A DNA stretch of 64,000 nt, taken from positions 4,531,001-4,595,000 of the forward strand of contig OY727095.1 of the NCBI GenBank assembly GCA_963402885.1, read 5' to 3'. This document shows, piece by piece, positions 22,661 to 37,600 of the stretch. The DNA comes from Antedon bifida (lineage: Eukaryota > Echinodermata > Crinoidea > Comatulida > Antedonidae). Every line of letters begins with the position of its first letter. Position 1 is the first letter of the stretch. The notes beneath the pieces were generated by a model. The model was given only the letters and a program-made list of their open reading frames with translations. It ran no database searches and was not told the DNA's origin. Position numbers and translations under genes: made by a program.

Positions 22661-25600
22661 ATGTTGAGATTTATTGTGTTGTTAACGGTGTTTTCTTTGC
22701 CGTGTGCTTTTTGTGGGTAAGTTATTTTACTTTTTGTCTGCAACATAATGTTATTTCAGGAACAAACGGTATACATATGCGTTATCTTATTACAACTTGT
22801 ACTTCAAGAACGGGCAGCAGTTATCGGGCTTCTAAATAGTCCGATCCTCTGCAACTCTGAAAACCTCTTCAGCATTGCTATTATAATCTCTTTTCTATAG
22901 TACCGGTGTATATATTTAATGATTCCCTGCTTTCCTTTAAGGTTCTTTCAATGTCCTGTTTTTTCTTTTTAAACAAATGTAGAAATATATATTCTCTTAT
23001 TTCTCGCCTGATATTTCACTTCTTCGTCGTAATTACTATCCTGCTGTAATTAATACTTTAAGTCTTATTTCCTACCTAAGTGATTTAAATCACTGATCTG
23101 AGAATTCTCTGATCCTTAGAGAGATAATAGATGGTTCTCGACATAATTAGATATGTTGTATTGCCTTACATCCATACACCAGCATAGTCGGGTATTGTGC
23201 AAATACGTCACCAAGTGTAATACTCTGGAAAATCACATTTAACCATAACCATTCAATTCAAAGAACCATAGAGGTAGATCATTCTGAATGTATTGAGATG
23301 TTAACCACCGCGAAAGAATTATTGTGATTTTGCGTAGATAGTAAACAATAATTATGGATATGGGAATTCAGAGAACAGCACAAAGTATTTCATATGTCAA
23401 CCATTTAAATTTCTGAGAGGATGGTAAACAGACGTCATGCACCAACACAGGATGTGGATGGTCATCTTTAGAGTTTGGAAGAAAGGTGACCTCTGAGGTA
23501 CATTTAAAAATGAAGGAATCTTTCACAATGTTTATGTGTGACAACAGGGGAAGTAGATAAGGCATGCGCAGTGGTGTATGTTTGAGAAGGGCTACCATGT
23601 GGTCGTAAGAAGTGACATGTTTTGGGCCGGGTTATCAAATTTTAATATAGTACTAATGAAATATTGGGACTGATAGGCCCTAGTGGGACAGAAAATCAGC
23701 ACCAGCATCAGTCGGTTCTTGCAATGCTAACATATGCAAGCACCAATGAAGTCATAAAAAAGTGGATGTGACGTGGTATATGTAACTAGTGACCAACACT
23801 AGGATACTTCAGCAACTAGACATTTGAGAGAGACATTCTTTAGATTATTACCTAAATGACTCAATCTTTAACATTATTTAATGGCATGAAAGGAGTTTAG
23901 GAGAAGATAAATTTGAGAAAAGGTGTAGAAGTTAACAAATTCCATTTCTCTCCCGGCTCTCTGTAGCCAAAGAAGGCAGTCCTTTATGACACTTTGGAAA
24001 TGTCAGAGCAAACGCAAGCCCAGAGGTCCAGCATGTTCCTTATGGTGGCACATTACCCACCAGGAAAACAGCAAATTGTACCGGTGTTACAGTACACTTC
24101 ACATGTTGAAAACGTCAACAAACCGCTCTTCATCTTGCTTTTCAAGTACAGTAGGCCTGCCTAACTAGAAAGTCTCACAGATTTCCCAATCTTTGCTCGA
24201 TTCTATATCTGTTGAATTCTTTTTAAGAATATTTATTATAATATTTTAATATTCAATTGCAGCGCATAAGTCCTATCGAAATACAAGTAGCCTACTATAT
24301 AACAATGTCTCCAATTATTAACAAAATACATGATGTGCGATAACATAAGTCGCCATTAAAATACCAAATTAATTAACAACTACTAGTTTGAATACAAGTT
24401 ACCTCGTAGCATTTAATGTATAGCATGATTGAAAGTAAATGAAAATAATAATGTTTCTATTTTACAATACTGTATAATGATTTGAATGTTAAGTTAAAAT
24501 ACCAATACCTCTTAAAAATTAATTAGTTATTCCTGAAATGTATCATTAGCATGTGTCCAAATGAAACAAGGCCATATACATGGCTGCAGTCGCGTGCTGA
24601 AGTTAGTGTTTACCGACCGACCGACCGACATAGTGAGCTGTAGAGTTGCGTTGCACGCGACGCGACTAAAAACAAGGCCATACACATGGCTGCAGTCGCG
24701 TGCTCAAGTGGTGTTTACCGACCGACTGACTAACCGACCGACATAGTGAGCTGTAGAGTTGCGTTGCACGCGACGCGACTAAAAACAAGGCCATACACAT
24801 GGCTGCACTCGCGTGCTCAAGTTAGTGTTTACCGACCAACCGACCGACATAATGAGCTGTAGAGTCGCGTTGCACGCGACTAAAAATGGAAGGAAAAAAA
24901 GTGGAAATAATTGTTCCCACGAAAGACAAAAAAAAATGTGTCCAAATGCTACCCACTGTTTGTAAATAGTCAATTTGTGTTTTGAATAAAAAGAAAGTAC
25001 AGGCTTAATTTCAACATAAAATATTTTTGTTCTTTTCTTGTTCTATTCAAGTGACTATTTAATCACTGCTCCAGACGTTTTCCGTGCTAATGTTGAAGAA
25101 GATGTACTAGTATCGATTTTTGGATCAGATGGAAATGGACCGTTAACTGTTTCAGTAACAGTTACTCTTACTACCAGTGACGGTGTAGAGGTTGCCAGTA
25201 AAACCACTGACGTAACATCTGGTAAAATGCTTAATTTTCAAATACTCAGTATCTTCAATTCTGTGTGCTAATTGCAAAAAAATATTGTCAGTTATTTTGT
25301 TATTAAATTTCTTTCAATGATTGATGCTACGATGCGCCTAACTCGTAGTAATTTAATTTTAATAATAGTATACAAAAATGAAGGTTTATGAGTTGAATGG
25401 CGGTTGTATTAAACTTACAACAAATGTGGACATTACCTCCATTCAACGAACAGAACAAATATCCATTATTTTTTGTATAACATACCTTCTGTTTTAAACA
25501 TTTATTCTTAGTTAATCCACCGCGTTCTATCTTCAATCTCCATGCAAAATGGCTCTTGGATTTTGTTCAGGAGTTTTATCATTTTATACGTCGTACAAAA

Positions 25601-28600
25601 ATCGTTTTAAAACTTTAAAAAATATCTGGCCGTTGATTGCAACCATTTAGTAATACTGGTACATCTTCTTGAATTTGAAAGTAACATATAGATTCGTTAA
25701 TTTAACCAGGTGTACCGAAGGTGTTAACATTCATTGTGAACGTAGCCGATGTACCATCAGATGAGGAGATTCCAACATTGGTTGTACGTGCAGTTTCTAC
25801 CCACAATAGTCTGTCTTTTAACTCACGTGCTGTTGTGTTATTGACAACAAAAAATCAAGTTGTTTTCATCCAAACCGACAAGCCTATTTATACTCCTGAC
25901 CAAGAAGGTATGTGTCATTGTGTCATACTCTAGTCACACAAGAAAGAAGAAAATAAATGTTTTGATTGAATTGACTTGATATATTAATACATACTGTAGG
26001 TAATTTAAGTGCAAAAATCACATTTTCAAATACATTTCTCTACTTATTAGTAAAAATTCGAGTAATTTCTTTGAACGAGGAAATGAAACCAACTGACAGA
26101 AACGTACGTCTAGAGATTACAACGCCAAGAGGTTCGATAATCGAGCGACGAGATGACCTTAGCACTAACACGGGATACATCACTGAGATTTTCTCATTCT
26201 CCAGCTATCCAACTTTTGGAATCTGGACTATCAATGTGTATTATGGCCGGAACGTAAGTCCTGTATGGTCTTGTCTCCAAAAACATGAAAACTAAAGATA
26301 GATACTCAATCTTTGACCTTTTTTAGTTTTATTAGTTATGTTGAAAAATTATTATTTTTACCTTTAAAGATGTATTGTTCCTCTGAAAAAATAATTCTTA
26401 AAAAAAAACTTTAATATGGCATTTTAAAGTCACATAATAGTTATCCATTTTGACCAAAAATTGGATAGAAAAAAATGTATTTACCTGAAGAAACTGTAAT
26501 TTAAAGCAAAAAAATATTCCAAAAAAAAATGTTGTCATTTTATAAGTGAACAAATTATTTTTTTCATTTTTTTTACCTATAATCTATCCAAAGTCTGATT
26601 AAATTAATCTTCATTTTTCATGTTTTTGGGGACAATACATCTTTAAATGATTAAAATCAGCTAGATAACTTTTTTCTCCTAACATTTTGTAAAAAACTAC
26701 ATGTGACATTAAAATGGCCTATTAAACAAAACATTTTTTTAAAATTAATTTTCATCAGAGAGGTAATATATCTTTAAATAATCTTCACTGTCACTTTTTT
26801 GTTTGTCATTTTATGCAAAATTTCTTTTTAAAAGGTCCGTTCTAAAGATTAAATTGTTAAAATAATTATGTTTTGATTTGATTATGTTTTATTATTGTTA
26901 TGGGTTTTTTATATTAAAAACTCAATTCAACAATAAATAAATAATTAGTTGTTAATTTTTTCATTTAAATTGTGTGATCTACTATTTCCTTATATTCTGT
27001 ATAGTTAAACACTATGGTAAAAGTCTCAGTTCAGTTATTTCTTCTAAAATGAAAATTGTTGGAATTAAAAATATTATTATGTTCGTTTAGTATGAATGGA
27101 AAAGTACTGTTGAGTTTGAACTTAAGAAATACGGTAAGTGAATCTTATTTTATTACCCAATATTTACGAGTTAAAACTAAAATCCGCATAAATGTGTATT
27201 TTAATACACATTTATTAAAATAATAAAATAATAAAAAAAATGCCAAATTGTATGTAAGCTCTCGACTTCTTACAACAGACAGGGCAGTGACTACTGTAAT
27301 TGCTATTGGAACATAGACCTTTTGTAGGCCTACAGTACATGACATGATCGTGCAGCAACAATAGGCCTAGTTATATTTTGAACTATTTCCATTCACAGTT
27401 TTACCAACATTTGAAGTTATCGTCGAAGGTCAAAGCCAAATTATTCCTTCTGACAATGCAATCTTTGCTACAGTTACTGCCAGGTAAGTTGTCGACCAAG
27501 GTTGATAAATAATATCATACAATATGCATTAAAACCCATATTAAGGGAGAGGGACATCTTCAAAAACCAAAAAAGTGTCTCTTTAATTATACTAAACATG
27601 GGTTTACCATAGTGTTACATGTTAATTATACAAACACCGGACACCCTTGGGCTGGGCTAATATATCTTTTTTTATCTGGTATTACGAATGAATTTTTATT
27701 GTTAAAACAGAATTTGGAACCTTTTCGACTACAAGACATTTCTAAATTCCGGTTTTGTTTAGTCTGGTATTCTTTTTACTTTTATTTCGGAAACGTACCT
27801 CCATAGTTACAAAATCAATTGCATCACAAGAAAAAACAAGTTTAAATAAAAAGGGCAAACACACACACGCACACAAAAAAGACACAGGTATCAGATCATC
27901 TCAGGATCTCCATCATTTTGTTATGGAGCCTGGATGATTCAAATGATGAAACGATAATACATTCTATCATTTCTTTCTTGCTAGCAGACATTCTCTAACA
28001 ATAAAAAGACAGATTTTCTTAGATATTCCCCAAAAGAGGGTGACGCCATTAACAAACATGTCTCTAGCACTGCAGTGTCTTGGCAATCATAACGATAATC
28101 GAAGGGCATTGTTGTAATATACCCGTAGGGCATTAGGTGCACTTTGAGTCTGATTAGACCACAGAGAAGTGCAATACATACTCATTGAGAGAGTTAACTG
28201 CCATGAGTCCTCGCAATGGTAGTGATAAATAATCATTCGTATAAGAAAATGTTTTTGAAACAGTACCGAAATTATAAACACATTTTTAACCTTACAGATA
28301 TGTATACAATAAAGAAGTTAGAGGCAAAGCTCAAGTAGTAATGAGTGTTTTTAAAAAAGATGAGGAAATTAAAAAGTTTGCAGCTGAAGCTAAAGAAGTA
28401 AGTAGGTCAGAGAAATACTAAACAACTAGAGTGAACATTCAAACTGACGTTCCGTGAAGTAGCTATTATGACAATAGTTGATAACTCTATTTTTTTTCCA
28501 TCATTAAGAACGTTTAGGCCTATATAATTCTTAAGTATGGCACATACATCTCCATAATCAATTCTTCATAAAGTATGATTCTTTTTTTCTTTTTGTGGCA

Positions 28601-31600
28601 TGCACCACTTTTATTTAATTTCATTCAATTCAATACCTGTATATGATGCATAATAAAAGTATTGTACATAATTAATACATAATTAAAAACATTCACTTAT
28701 TTATTGACATTAATCATAATAATTGTTTAATTTCAAATGTTTAAGAGAAATTATAGAAATGTAAAAAGATAGGCATCAACAAATATAAGTATAAAGAACT
28801 GTACTGTAAAAGTCCGCATGTAATGGACTGTACATCATGTATCCATCCATTTATTATAATTGTTAATATTAATTTACTATTTCATTGAGTTATTTTTATT
28901 TTACAAGGTTTTAATAGATCATTACTTTAAATGCACATAACATATTATTTCTTGCACTACTCAAGGATTGATAGGTGTACAGCAATACATTGTAGTTAAT
29001 AACTCTATGATTTAGACAGCAAAAATATATTGTTTTTTTATCAGCTCAATGAACAAGGTAAGGCCACATTTACTATAACGCCAGCAGACACTGACGGTGT
29101 AAATTGGTTCGACAAATTTGAAGGTGCCAGGTTGAAAATAGAAGCTGTAGTTACAGAACAAGCGACTGGTGATAGAGAGAACACGACTATCAGTGCTGCT
29201 AAATTTGTGAGGCAAGTGTACACATTCAAACGAGATAGAACCATTAGCCATTACAAGAAAGGCACAACTTTTGACGTCAAGGTAACTCAGGTTGTTTTTC
29301 TACCATATATAGGATTGTGTTTCCAATTCTATCCATAAGGTATCAAAGACAATTCAGGACAAAGTAAAAGTGTTCGCGTAAGGAGAATTAAAAGCGACGT
29401 GTAGGAGAATTTTGCAACAAAGGAAATGTTCTATATGAGCCGAAAGGGAATTATTTTATTTACATAAGCATACTTTTTATATTGTTCTCATTCTTTCTTG
29501 CTAAGATTGACTTATTCCATTCTGATGGCACCCCTGGTGTCAATGTACCGACATTAATAGAAGGGCTTGGTTACAACCCAGCAGGAGTAGGCACTCCTCT
29601 TACTGGCACTGCAGACTTTGAGTTGCTGAGAAGTAGTAATGGCCTTGGTCAAGTCGACTTCAGACTTGACGTTAACCAGAATACTGAAAGAATTGAAGTT
29701 ACAGTAAGTATTTAGAGAATGAGTTGGAATCGTCAAAATTTGGTTGTTATTGGGAACGCCCGCATCTCGTTTGAATTGATGTCTTCACCAAAAGCCTCCA
29801 CTCCAACAAGTAGCAGTTAAGTAACCCTATTTTGTTATGACTAGTCTATTCTTGATTGTATTTCAGATCAAAACACTGGATAATAATTATCCAGATGAGT
29901 CTAACGGTGTGTACACACTTACGGTCTATCCCATCGACAGCCCAAGCGGTGCGTATTTGCAAATTCGTGTACCTGCTGGTGAAATTCAGGTAAACCATAG
30001 AGATAGTAAATAAACAAACCAGAGAACCATCACCGTGTCACATGAGCCTACATTCGTTATACAGTATTAAGTGTACTGTCTGGGAAAAAAAAGCTCATGG
30101 AATTCTTTTCGAGGTTATATTTGCATACCAAAGGGAAGGAGAGGGTAGGCTTTCTTTTTCTTATTTTTATAATTCTTTTCTTCTCATTTTAGGTTATAGA
30201 AAACTACGAAGCAGAAGTAGTGAAGTCTGGCACCGTCGATGTTTTTGGTATTAGCTATTTTGTAAGTTATTTTTTAGTAATTGTTTTCTTTTGTGTAATA
30301 TGATCACCAAGATTTAAAGATGTATTGTCCCCCAAAAACATGAAAAATAAAGATTAATTAAACCAGATTTGAATAGGTTATTTTGTAGTTTTAATAAAAT
30401 TAATCACTTCCATAGAAAACAAAATGGAAAAAAATAGTGTTTTCACTTATAAAATGACAAAACAAACGGTTAAATTCAACCAAAAATCCATGGGATGGCA
30501 GCCAATTTGACTATTTTTTGCTTTAAATTACAGTTTTTTCAGATATAATTTTTTTTTGATCCAATTTTTGGTCAAAGTGGATAACTCTTATGGGACATTA
30601 AAATGGCATATTCAACACAATTTCTTTAAAGAATTATTTTTTCAGGGGGACAATACATCTTTAACAAATGACGATTTGGCCAATTTTAGTTTTCTATATG
30701 GAAAATAAAGTGGATTAGTGCTATAGTGCTGTTATTTTAAATTCCCAACCCTGCTTTGTTATTTGCAGGTTATAGTACGCGGGAAAATCGTGCAAACTTA
30801 CACAGACTTAAATTCTAATCTTGGAGCTCAGAAAACAATCCGAATCGGCATAACGAAAGACATGGCTCCAAGTGCAAGACTTGTTATATTTTCATTTGTT
30901 GGCGATGAAATTGTTGCAGACTCCATTTTGTTGGATATTGTTGATAAATGCCAATCTCAGGTAATATACCCAAAAAGCAATACTTATAAATAAAATAAAT
31001 GCAACATGCACAAAACAAAAGTTACAGAGTTAAATATACTTATACGTGACTACTTTGCGATCCTCGACTAACACTCGACCAAGACTCGACCACTCGATTA
31101 TTATTGCTGTATCTCCACATACGACAGTACTTTATCATAGGAAAATTCCGTAATACAGGATACTATGTGTATGTAATTATATAATAATTTAAGAAAACAA
31201 CAACTTCCATCTTTTTACTTTACTCTTTACTATTGAACAATTTATTTTATTAATTTCAAGTAAAAAAGATTCTAACCTTGCTACGTTCATTTACTAGGAT
31301 AGAAAGAAGGAAAGTATCACAAGATAGACGCGCCTGCGACTTTTTTTTCGTACATAAGTTGGTGACCCCTATGTGAAAGATAGCCGAATTACTTCCTAAA
31401 TAATAACTAAACCCAACTCTCTAAATAATCTCTATCTCACTATAAAGTAAAAAGAAGTGCTCATGGGATTCAAACCCCATACATCGGCATGTATAGTCCA
31501 TAGTCTAATCTAATTGACTACACAGATAGATATGCAGTGAAAAGCTTGCTACAAATTATTATTGCGTTTTGCTGATTCTAATGAACAGATTTGTAAATTA

Positions 31601-34600
31601 AGAAATATTGGTACGGAGAAAATAATGTTGATTATGAATATTTATACTTAATATTGCAGCTCATTGTGAATATAGACGATGATGATGATACTCGTTCACC
31701 CGGTGATGTTGTTCAATTTACAATCATTGCGGAACCTCAGAGTCGAGTAGGATTGCTTGCTGTTGACGAAGCCGTCTACTTTCTCAAAGACTTCCATCGT
31801 TTGACGAAAAAGAAGGTTTGAAATAATGTGTTTAGACCAGCCATATTACTCATTAGTTTACATTTATTATTTATACCTGCGTGTTTATTCAGTACTGTAG
31901 AGCTCTACAAATTTCGCATGCCAATATAGCCTATTGTACACTATAGCAATCATTACACAAAATGTGTTTGCAAACTCTGAGTTTTCTACCGTTTGGAGAA
32001 GTTATTAAAAACTACTAACTTTTAATTGTGGTCATGTGATTCTACAGGAGCACAGTCACATGACTACAAAGGTATTTCATTCGCTGAGTTCACACACAAC
32101 AACCCTAGTTTGTCAAGAAGAGGCACCGCCTAAAAAACTAGTTGTCCATAGTTTGCAAAGTGTTAACTGGTCTACACTTTTTATCGTTAATATGATTCAA
32201 ATATCTAGCAAGTTTTTACTTCTCGGTAGCAGCAAAGTTTTCTTCAGATGTCAGGCCGTATGAACCAAAAGTAAAAATATAAGGTGTCAAATGAAGAGAT
32301 ATTAACAGTAGTAAACAAACTACTTTTCTAAATACTTTTTTGAAATCAATATTTCTACTGAAATGTATTCATATACTAGCATTTAAATAATATTATAATG
32401 GAAAGAGACTCCTCATTTAACATTTTTCTCAAGCGTTTCCAAGATTTTTTTTTTCTAATTGTTTTTTTTATTGTTTTGATATTGATTTTGTAGTTTTTTT
32501 TTCTCTATTCTTTTGAAACTTTTTAAATGAATTTAAAACAAAAATGTAATTAAAACTGTTGAAAAGTTTAAATTGATAATTTACTTTTAGTTTTTTTGTA
32601 AATCTCAGATGTTCCAAAGAATGGAGACTCTTGACCTTGGATGTGGACCAGGCGGCGGTGGAAGTAGCAAAGAAATATTTGAAAATGCCGGACTGATCGC
32701 ACTTACAAGTGCAAATTTCGGTAAAACTAGTGTTCGCCAAGGTATGTGAAATCAAATTCGAAATATTTTGTTTGACATGTATGTCCAATAAGACAAACCT
32801 GTATCTCTGCTTAAGGAGATCAGAAAGGCGCATTGAAACTGATAATTAGAAGCATTTATACTGGAGCAAAATGTTATTCAAATATATACTGGGCTGAAGA
32901 GCATAGCCCAAAAGATAGCTGATTGAAGGATACAGTATCTTATTCCGATGTTAGTCAATATTTTAGACTAAGCCAAAGCGGATGTAGGCCTAAAACATTA
33001 ACTAGATCGCCGCGAAGAAAAGCAAGCACTCATCATCTATCAAGGCAAAAATTCATCGCTTCCCGATACAAAAATTAAAGTATACTTGTACTTTACTTGT
33101 TTCTTAATTGGATGATCTAAGTTTGCTTCCTCTACAAGTTTGACCGGTTATTTACGTCACTAGGACGCTGCCTATTTTACCAAAAACTGTCTGTGTTTTA
33201 AAAAGACTAAAAACCGAATACATGAAATAATTGCTTACGTGAATGTTTTTATTTAGGGTATGAATGTCCAACAGAATCAGACAGGAGAAGAAAACGTGGA
33301 GTTTCAGGTTAGTGTAGTTTGTAGGTTCCTTTCACCATCACGTGATGATCATGATGATGATAATGATGATCTCATTTTCAACATGATATAATTTGAATAT
33401 TGATTATTCATTAGAAAATCAGAAATGTTACAAAGAGTTCGAACATGACGCTGATCTGTGCTCCGCTTGTGAAAGTGGTTTCCTCCACATCCCAGGAATA
33501 ACATGTGTAGATCGAATCAAGAAATTCGCAAAAAGAAAAAACATCGACCTTCCAGAGGATTATGGCAGTCCGCCAGATCATGACTTGTTGGGTGAAGTGG
33601 TTTCAGCTTTCCTTTTCTGTTGTGAAAAAAAGGAAGAGGAACGCAATGTGGTTGCCGGTAGAAATGCAAATGTAGATATTGACATAGATGAGGACGAATC
33701 AACTGTCAACGTCAGAAGTAATTTCCCAGAAACTTGGATTTTTGAGGAGTATGAAATTCCGTAAGTAGGCCTACTTTATAATATAATATTTGAAAAATGT
33801 ACAGTGGTCAAAATAAGTAATGTCAACCGGTCCTATATTGAATACCATAAACATACAAATATTGTTTTTGAACCTCCTGTATTATTTATTTATAATTTCT
33901 ATTCTGAATTCGTGGATCAGGTGCCTGATATTTCAATTCTAAACGCATTTTAAAATGAATAATTATCTTTTTTTAACATCTAGTGATAGTAGACAGATAG
34001 TCATTGACTTCTCCGTGCCTGACAGTATCACTAACTGGATTGTACAGGCTTCATCAGTGTCCGCTGCAATGGGAATGTGTGTAGCAGAAGAAAAGGAGAT
34101 AGAGGTTTCAAAAGATGTATTTATACAGCTGAAGATGCCGTATTCAATGGTCAGAGGCGAACAGACACAAATCCAAGCTACGCTTTTTAATTATGGAAGT
34201 AGAGAAGTCACCGTTAGTATTTAACAGTTTAGTTTATTGCACCTTATATATAGTCAATCTATTATATGATCTATTATAGAGTTAGGTCTACATCAATTAT
34301 CAACGTGGTGATTGTCATAACCGACGAGTTGTATTGCAGTATGTCATTTAAAATAAAATCATTACCCTTTTTATATTCGTTTATTCTTCGAAGGGAAACG
34401 TATATTTGTATGGTGTAGACGGCGTTTGTTCAGAAAGTCTCCCTGGAAAAAGGGGACCTAAGCACCAGTTGACTGTACCAAAGAATGATGCAAGGACAAC
34501 ATACTTTAATATTATCCCCTTTAACGTCGGTAATCCTCAAATTGAGGTCAAAGCATTCACTGATTCTGGAAATGACGGAATTAGAAAACAAATATTGGTT

Positions 34601-37600
34601 GTGGTAAGTTTGCTTTATTCAATGTATTGGTGTAGTAATAGTTAGAGTTTTTATGCCGTTCAATCAAGTTAAATTTATTAAAATGTGGCCTGTTACAATT
34701 GAATAACCTTCACGATAGTAACAATGAACGTCGAAACACATCGAAAGTGGACACCGTGTTGTACACTATTGTGCATTACGTCATCATTTATTTTTTAATC
34801 ATGCATAACGAACAGTAACTAGCGTCATCATCCGTCTGATTGGAGGCCATATCTTTTTCTTTTTTTTTAAATCTATTTTGCTGTGTTAAAATATGTAATG
34901 TGCATTTCTCTAACAAAATATTTTCTTTGAAAATGGATACACATTTTTTTTAAATATAATTGTATATTTAATATTTTCAACATAACAGCCTGAAGGAGTT
35001 GAAAGGTACCATTCTAAAGTATTGTTGATCGATCCTACTGGGTCACGTGCAAGTGAAGCTGAAGACGGAGAAGTTCAAGAGCCTGATCAACCGTTGGATA
35101 ACGAATTCCCATTTAAGCCAGAAAGTTAGTAGACCTTTTGGAATTCATTGTTTTCAAAACTATTTTTTGTTGTTGAAACATTTTAATAAAATTGTTGATC
35201 AGTTCTAATAAGGACAATGGTCCATTAGGTTGACACTTGATTAAAGTAACTTGACACCGATAATAATAAGTAATGAACATATTTGTTACAGCATTCACTG
35301 ACCATGAAAATAGTCTGCAGAGGGACACTTTTGATATAGCAATTGTTGACTTCAATGCAATTCCAGGAACAGAACAATGTTTCATCACGTTCTTTGGTAA
35401 GTTTAATAACATTGTTTTTCGAAACACCATGCACTCAGGAGTGAGAGTAAGTGAGAATGTGAGTGCTTTTACTTTTCTGAGGACGATTGAAAGATAACTC
35501 AAAACATCGAGAATCTCAAAAGTGTCTTTACAGAACTACATGCGTTATAATATCGCCATAAACTTTCAAACAACATACATTAACACATTTTACATAGATG
35601 CTACGGGGCGCCGGTTGGGACAACGTTATGTAAGGACTGTTATAATTAAAGATAGGAAGTATCCCTGAGTTTATTATGAATACATTTAAGAATATTTAAT
35701 GCCAGATTTCCCGGGTAAAACTCTTCTGTTTTAGTAATTAAATCTATTTTATATTACAGGTGATGTTATGGCTCCTTCTGTAAGTTCAATAATTGAAGGG
35801 TTAGACCCTGGTTCATTACTCGGTAAGCCAATGGGTTGCGGTGAACAGACCATGATGTTTATGTCTGCTAATGTTTACACAATGTTATACCTCGACAAAA
35901 CCGCTCAAATCACTGCAGAGGTTGAGGAAAGCGGCTTTAGCAAGGTTGACAAAAGTATGTATATTTTTTTAATTGAATATTTAAAATTGTGTATAATATA
36001 TTATCAATCATAATGCAAATGTATATTATTATTATTAATAATTAAATTATTACCTATAGTATAGGTACCTTACCTATACATATAGTCTATATGTATTCAT
36101 GAAAGATTCTATTCGGTCTTTGTAGCAATCTGGAACAGGATCCCAATTCTGGACCACTTGCTAAAAACAAGACAGATCTTATCCCGATTCTTGATCCATT
36201 TTCTTTTTTTAGGCCTACTCGTCAACATTCATTATATGTACTAGTCCACTCATTGTAATTACCCTGCACACCACTGCATGACTATTGTATTTTTTTCTAA
36301 AGTTTATCTGTCTTACAATAGGTTACCAGAGAATGATCAACTATCAGAGAACGGATGACGGGTCATTTTCAGCGTGGGGAGATCGCCGACCTGGCAGTAC
36401 TTGGTGCGTATATTTCAATCTTATTTCACGATATAGAAAAGGAATGACTTGTAAATAAATACGTTTCGTCAGAATTTTTTTAGTTTCCCATTAAGATATA
36501 ATCGTGAGGTGTTTCCCCGAATGATCGTACGATAAAAAACGGTACAGGGTTAGATCGCAACTAACGTTCATGCTCCCAACTGTAATAATCGATTCATATA
36601 AGTACTGATGGAGTAGTCAATCTGTGGCGACTATAGACTGGACCCGAGACCTAACTTTATTCGACTTTTAAATAATACAAAGTTTTGAATAGTTTGTTAG
36701 AATAGAAATGTACGATGTAGGCCTATGATATATAAGTTTATTTAAAATTGTTGACGTTTTAAAATTATTTTGTACATGATTTGCGATGAGAAAATAGTTA
36801 TTTGGTCGTTGGATACGTTCATTAAATATAATTAACAAATAAAAGTGGTTAGTATTAACTTTTAGTAAGAGTAAATATATAAGGAAGAAAAGCAAAGCAT
36901 GAAACGGCTGTTCCAGTAAACACCAGGTATATGTATATATGTATAAATGAAATAAATAAAAGTATATATAACACACCTGATTGTATTCTTGCAATTTCAT
37001 TGGTCAATTAAGCATCACCTGTTATTTGAATTTGCCGTAGTTTGTGGAAAATTGATAACTTGAATAACAAGGCCATATACATGGCTGCAGTCGCGTGCTC
37101 AAGTTAGTGTTTACCGACCAACCGACCGACTGACGTAGTGAGCTGTAGAGTAAATTAGGTGTGCTATAAACAAATAATTAATGCTTTGTATTCGCTGATT
37201 GGAGAGAATGTTTCATTCGTTGAAACATTGAATATACTCTATTTAACTCGGCTCCGCACTATAGCAGTTAATTTTTCAACTCCTGAAATATTCTCACCAC
37301 TCAACTCATAAAAATTAATTATTTGTATACTATTTATGAAACAGGGAAAACTACAGATAATTTGGAAATGTATTATTAATCGATTGTTTAGCTGCGCACT
37401 TAGCCTTGATATTATTGGCGTTTAGTTTTTGTAGAACTTTTTATGAATGAATACCATTCGTTATTGTTATGTTATGTTACCTTTACATAGTAAATCGAGG
37501 ATAGTAGAAAATACTGTACTGTTTAATATTCCTTTATAATATAATTATGGCAACATTCACACACTTTTAATAGGCTGACGGCTTACACGGTCAAAGTGTT

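Larger units (their letters stand above)
22661..33307 (+). other. C3: C3-like exons 1-15: signal peptide, MG1-MG6 (beta chain) and processing site
   Basis: Exons: 22661-22716, 25052-25221, 25710-25907, 26051-26253, 27091-27133, 27399-27483, 28298-28397, 29045-29281, 29506-29703, 29867-29989, 30193-30261, 30769-30960, 31660-31815, 32609-32741, 33257-33307. Exon 1 encodes the signal peptide MLRFIVLLTVFSLPCAFC. Exons 2-3 form MG1 and the QTDKPIYTP strand that opens MG2. Exons 4-13 form the remaining macroglobulin domains. Exon 14 carries DLGCGPGG and exon 15 the RRRKR processing site. Intron 1 (2.3 kb) holds the triple ACCGACCG repeat. Confidence 0.92.

Noticed and set aside
32468-32833. 121-codon minus-strand frame over C3-like exon 14
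   Set aside because: It is antisense to a confirmed exon plus AT-rich intron, with low-complexity composition.
35113-35502. 129-codon minus-strand frame over C3-like exon 20
   Set aside because: It is the shadow of the sense exon and its flanking introns.
36668-37000. 110-codon minus-strand frame in C3-like intron 22
   Set aside because: It is AT-rich and dominated by Tyr, Leu and Ile runs, with no homology recognised and no splice context.
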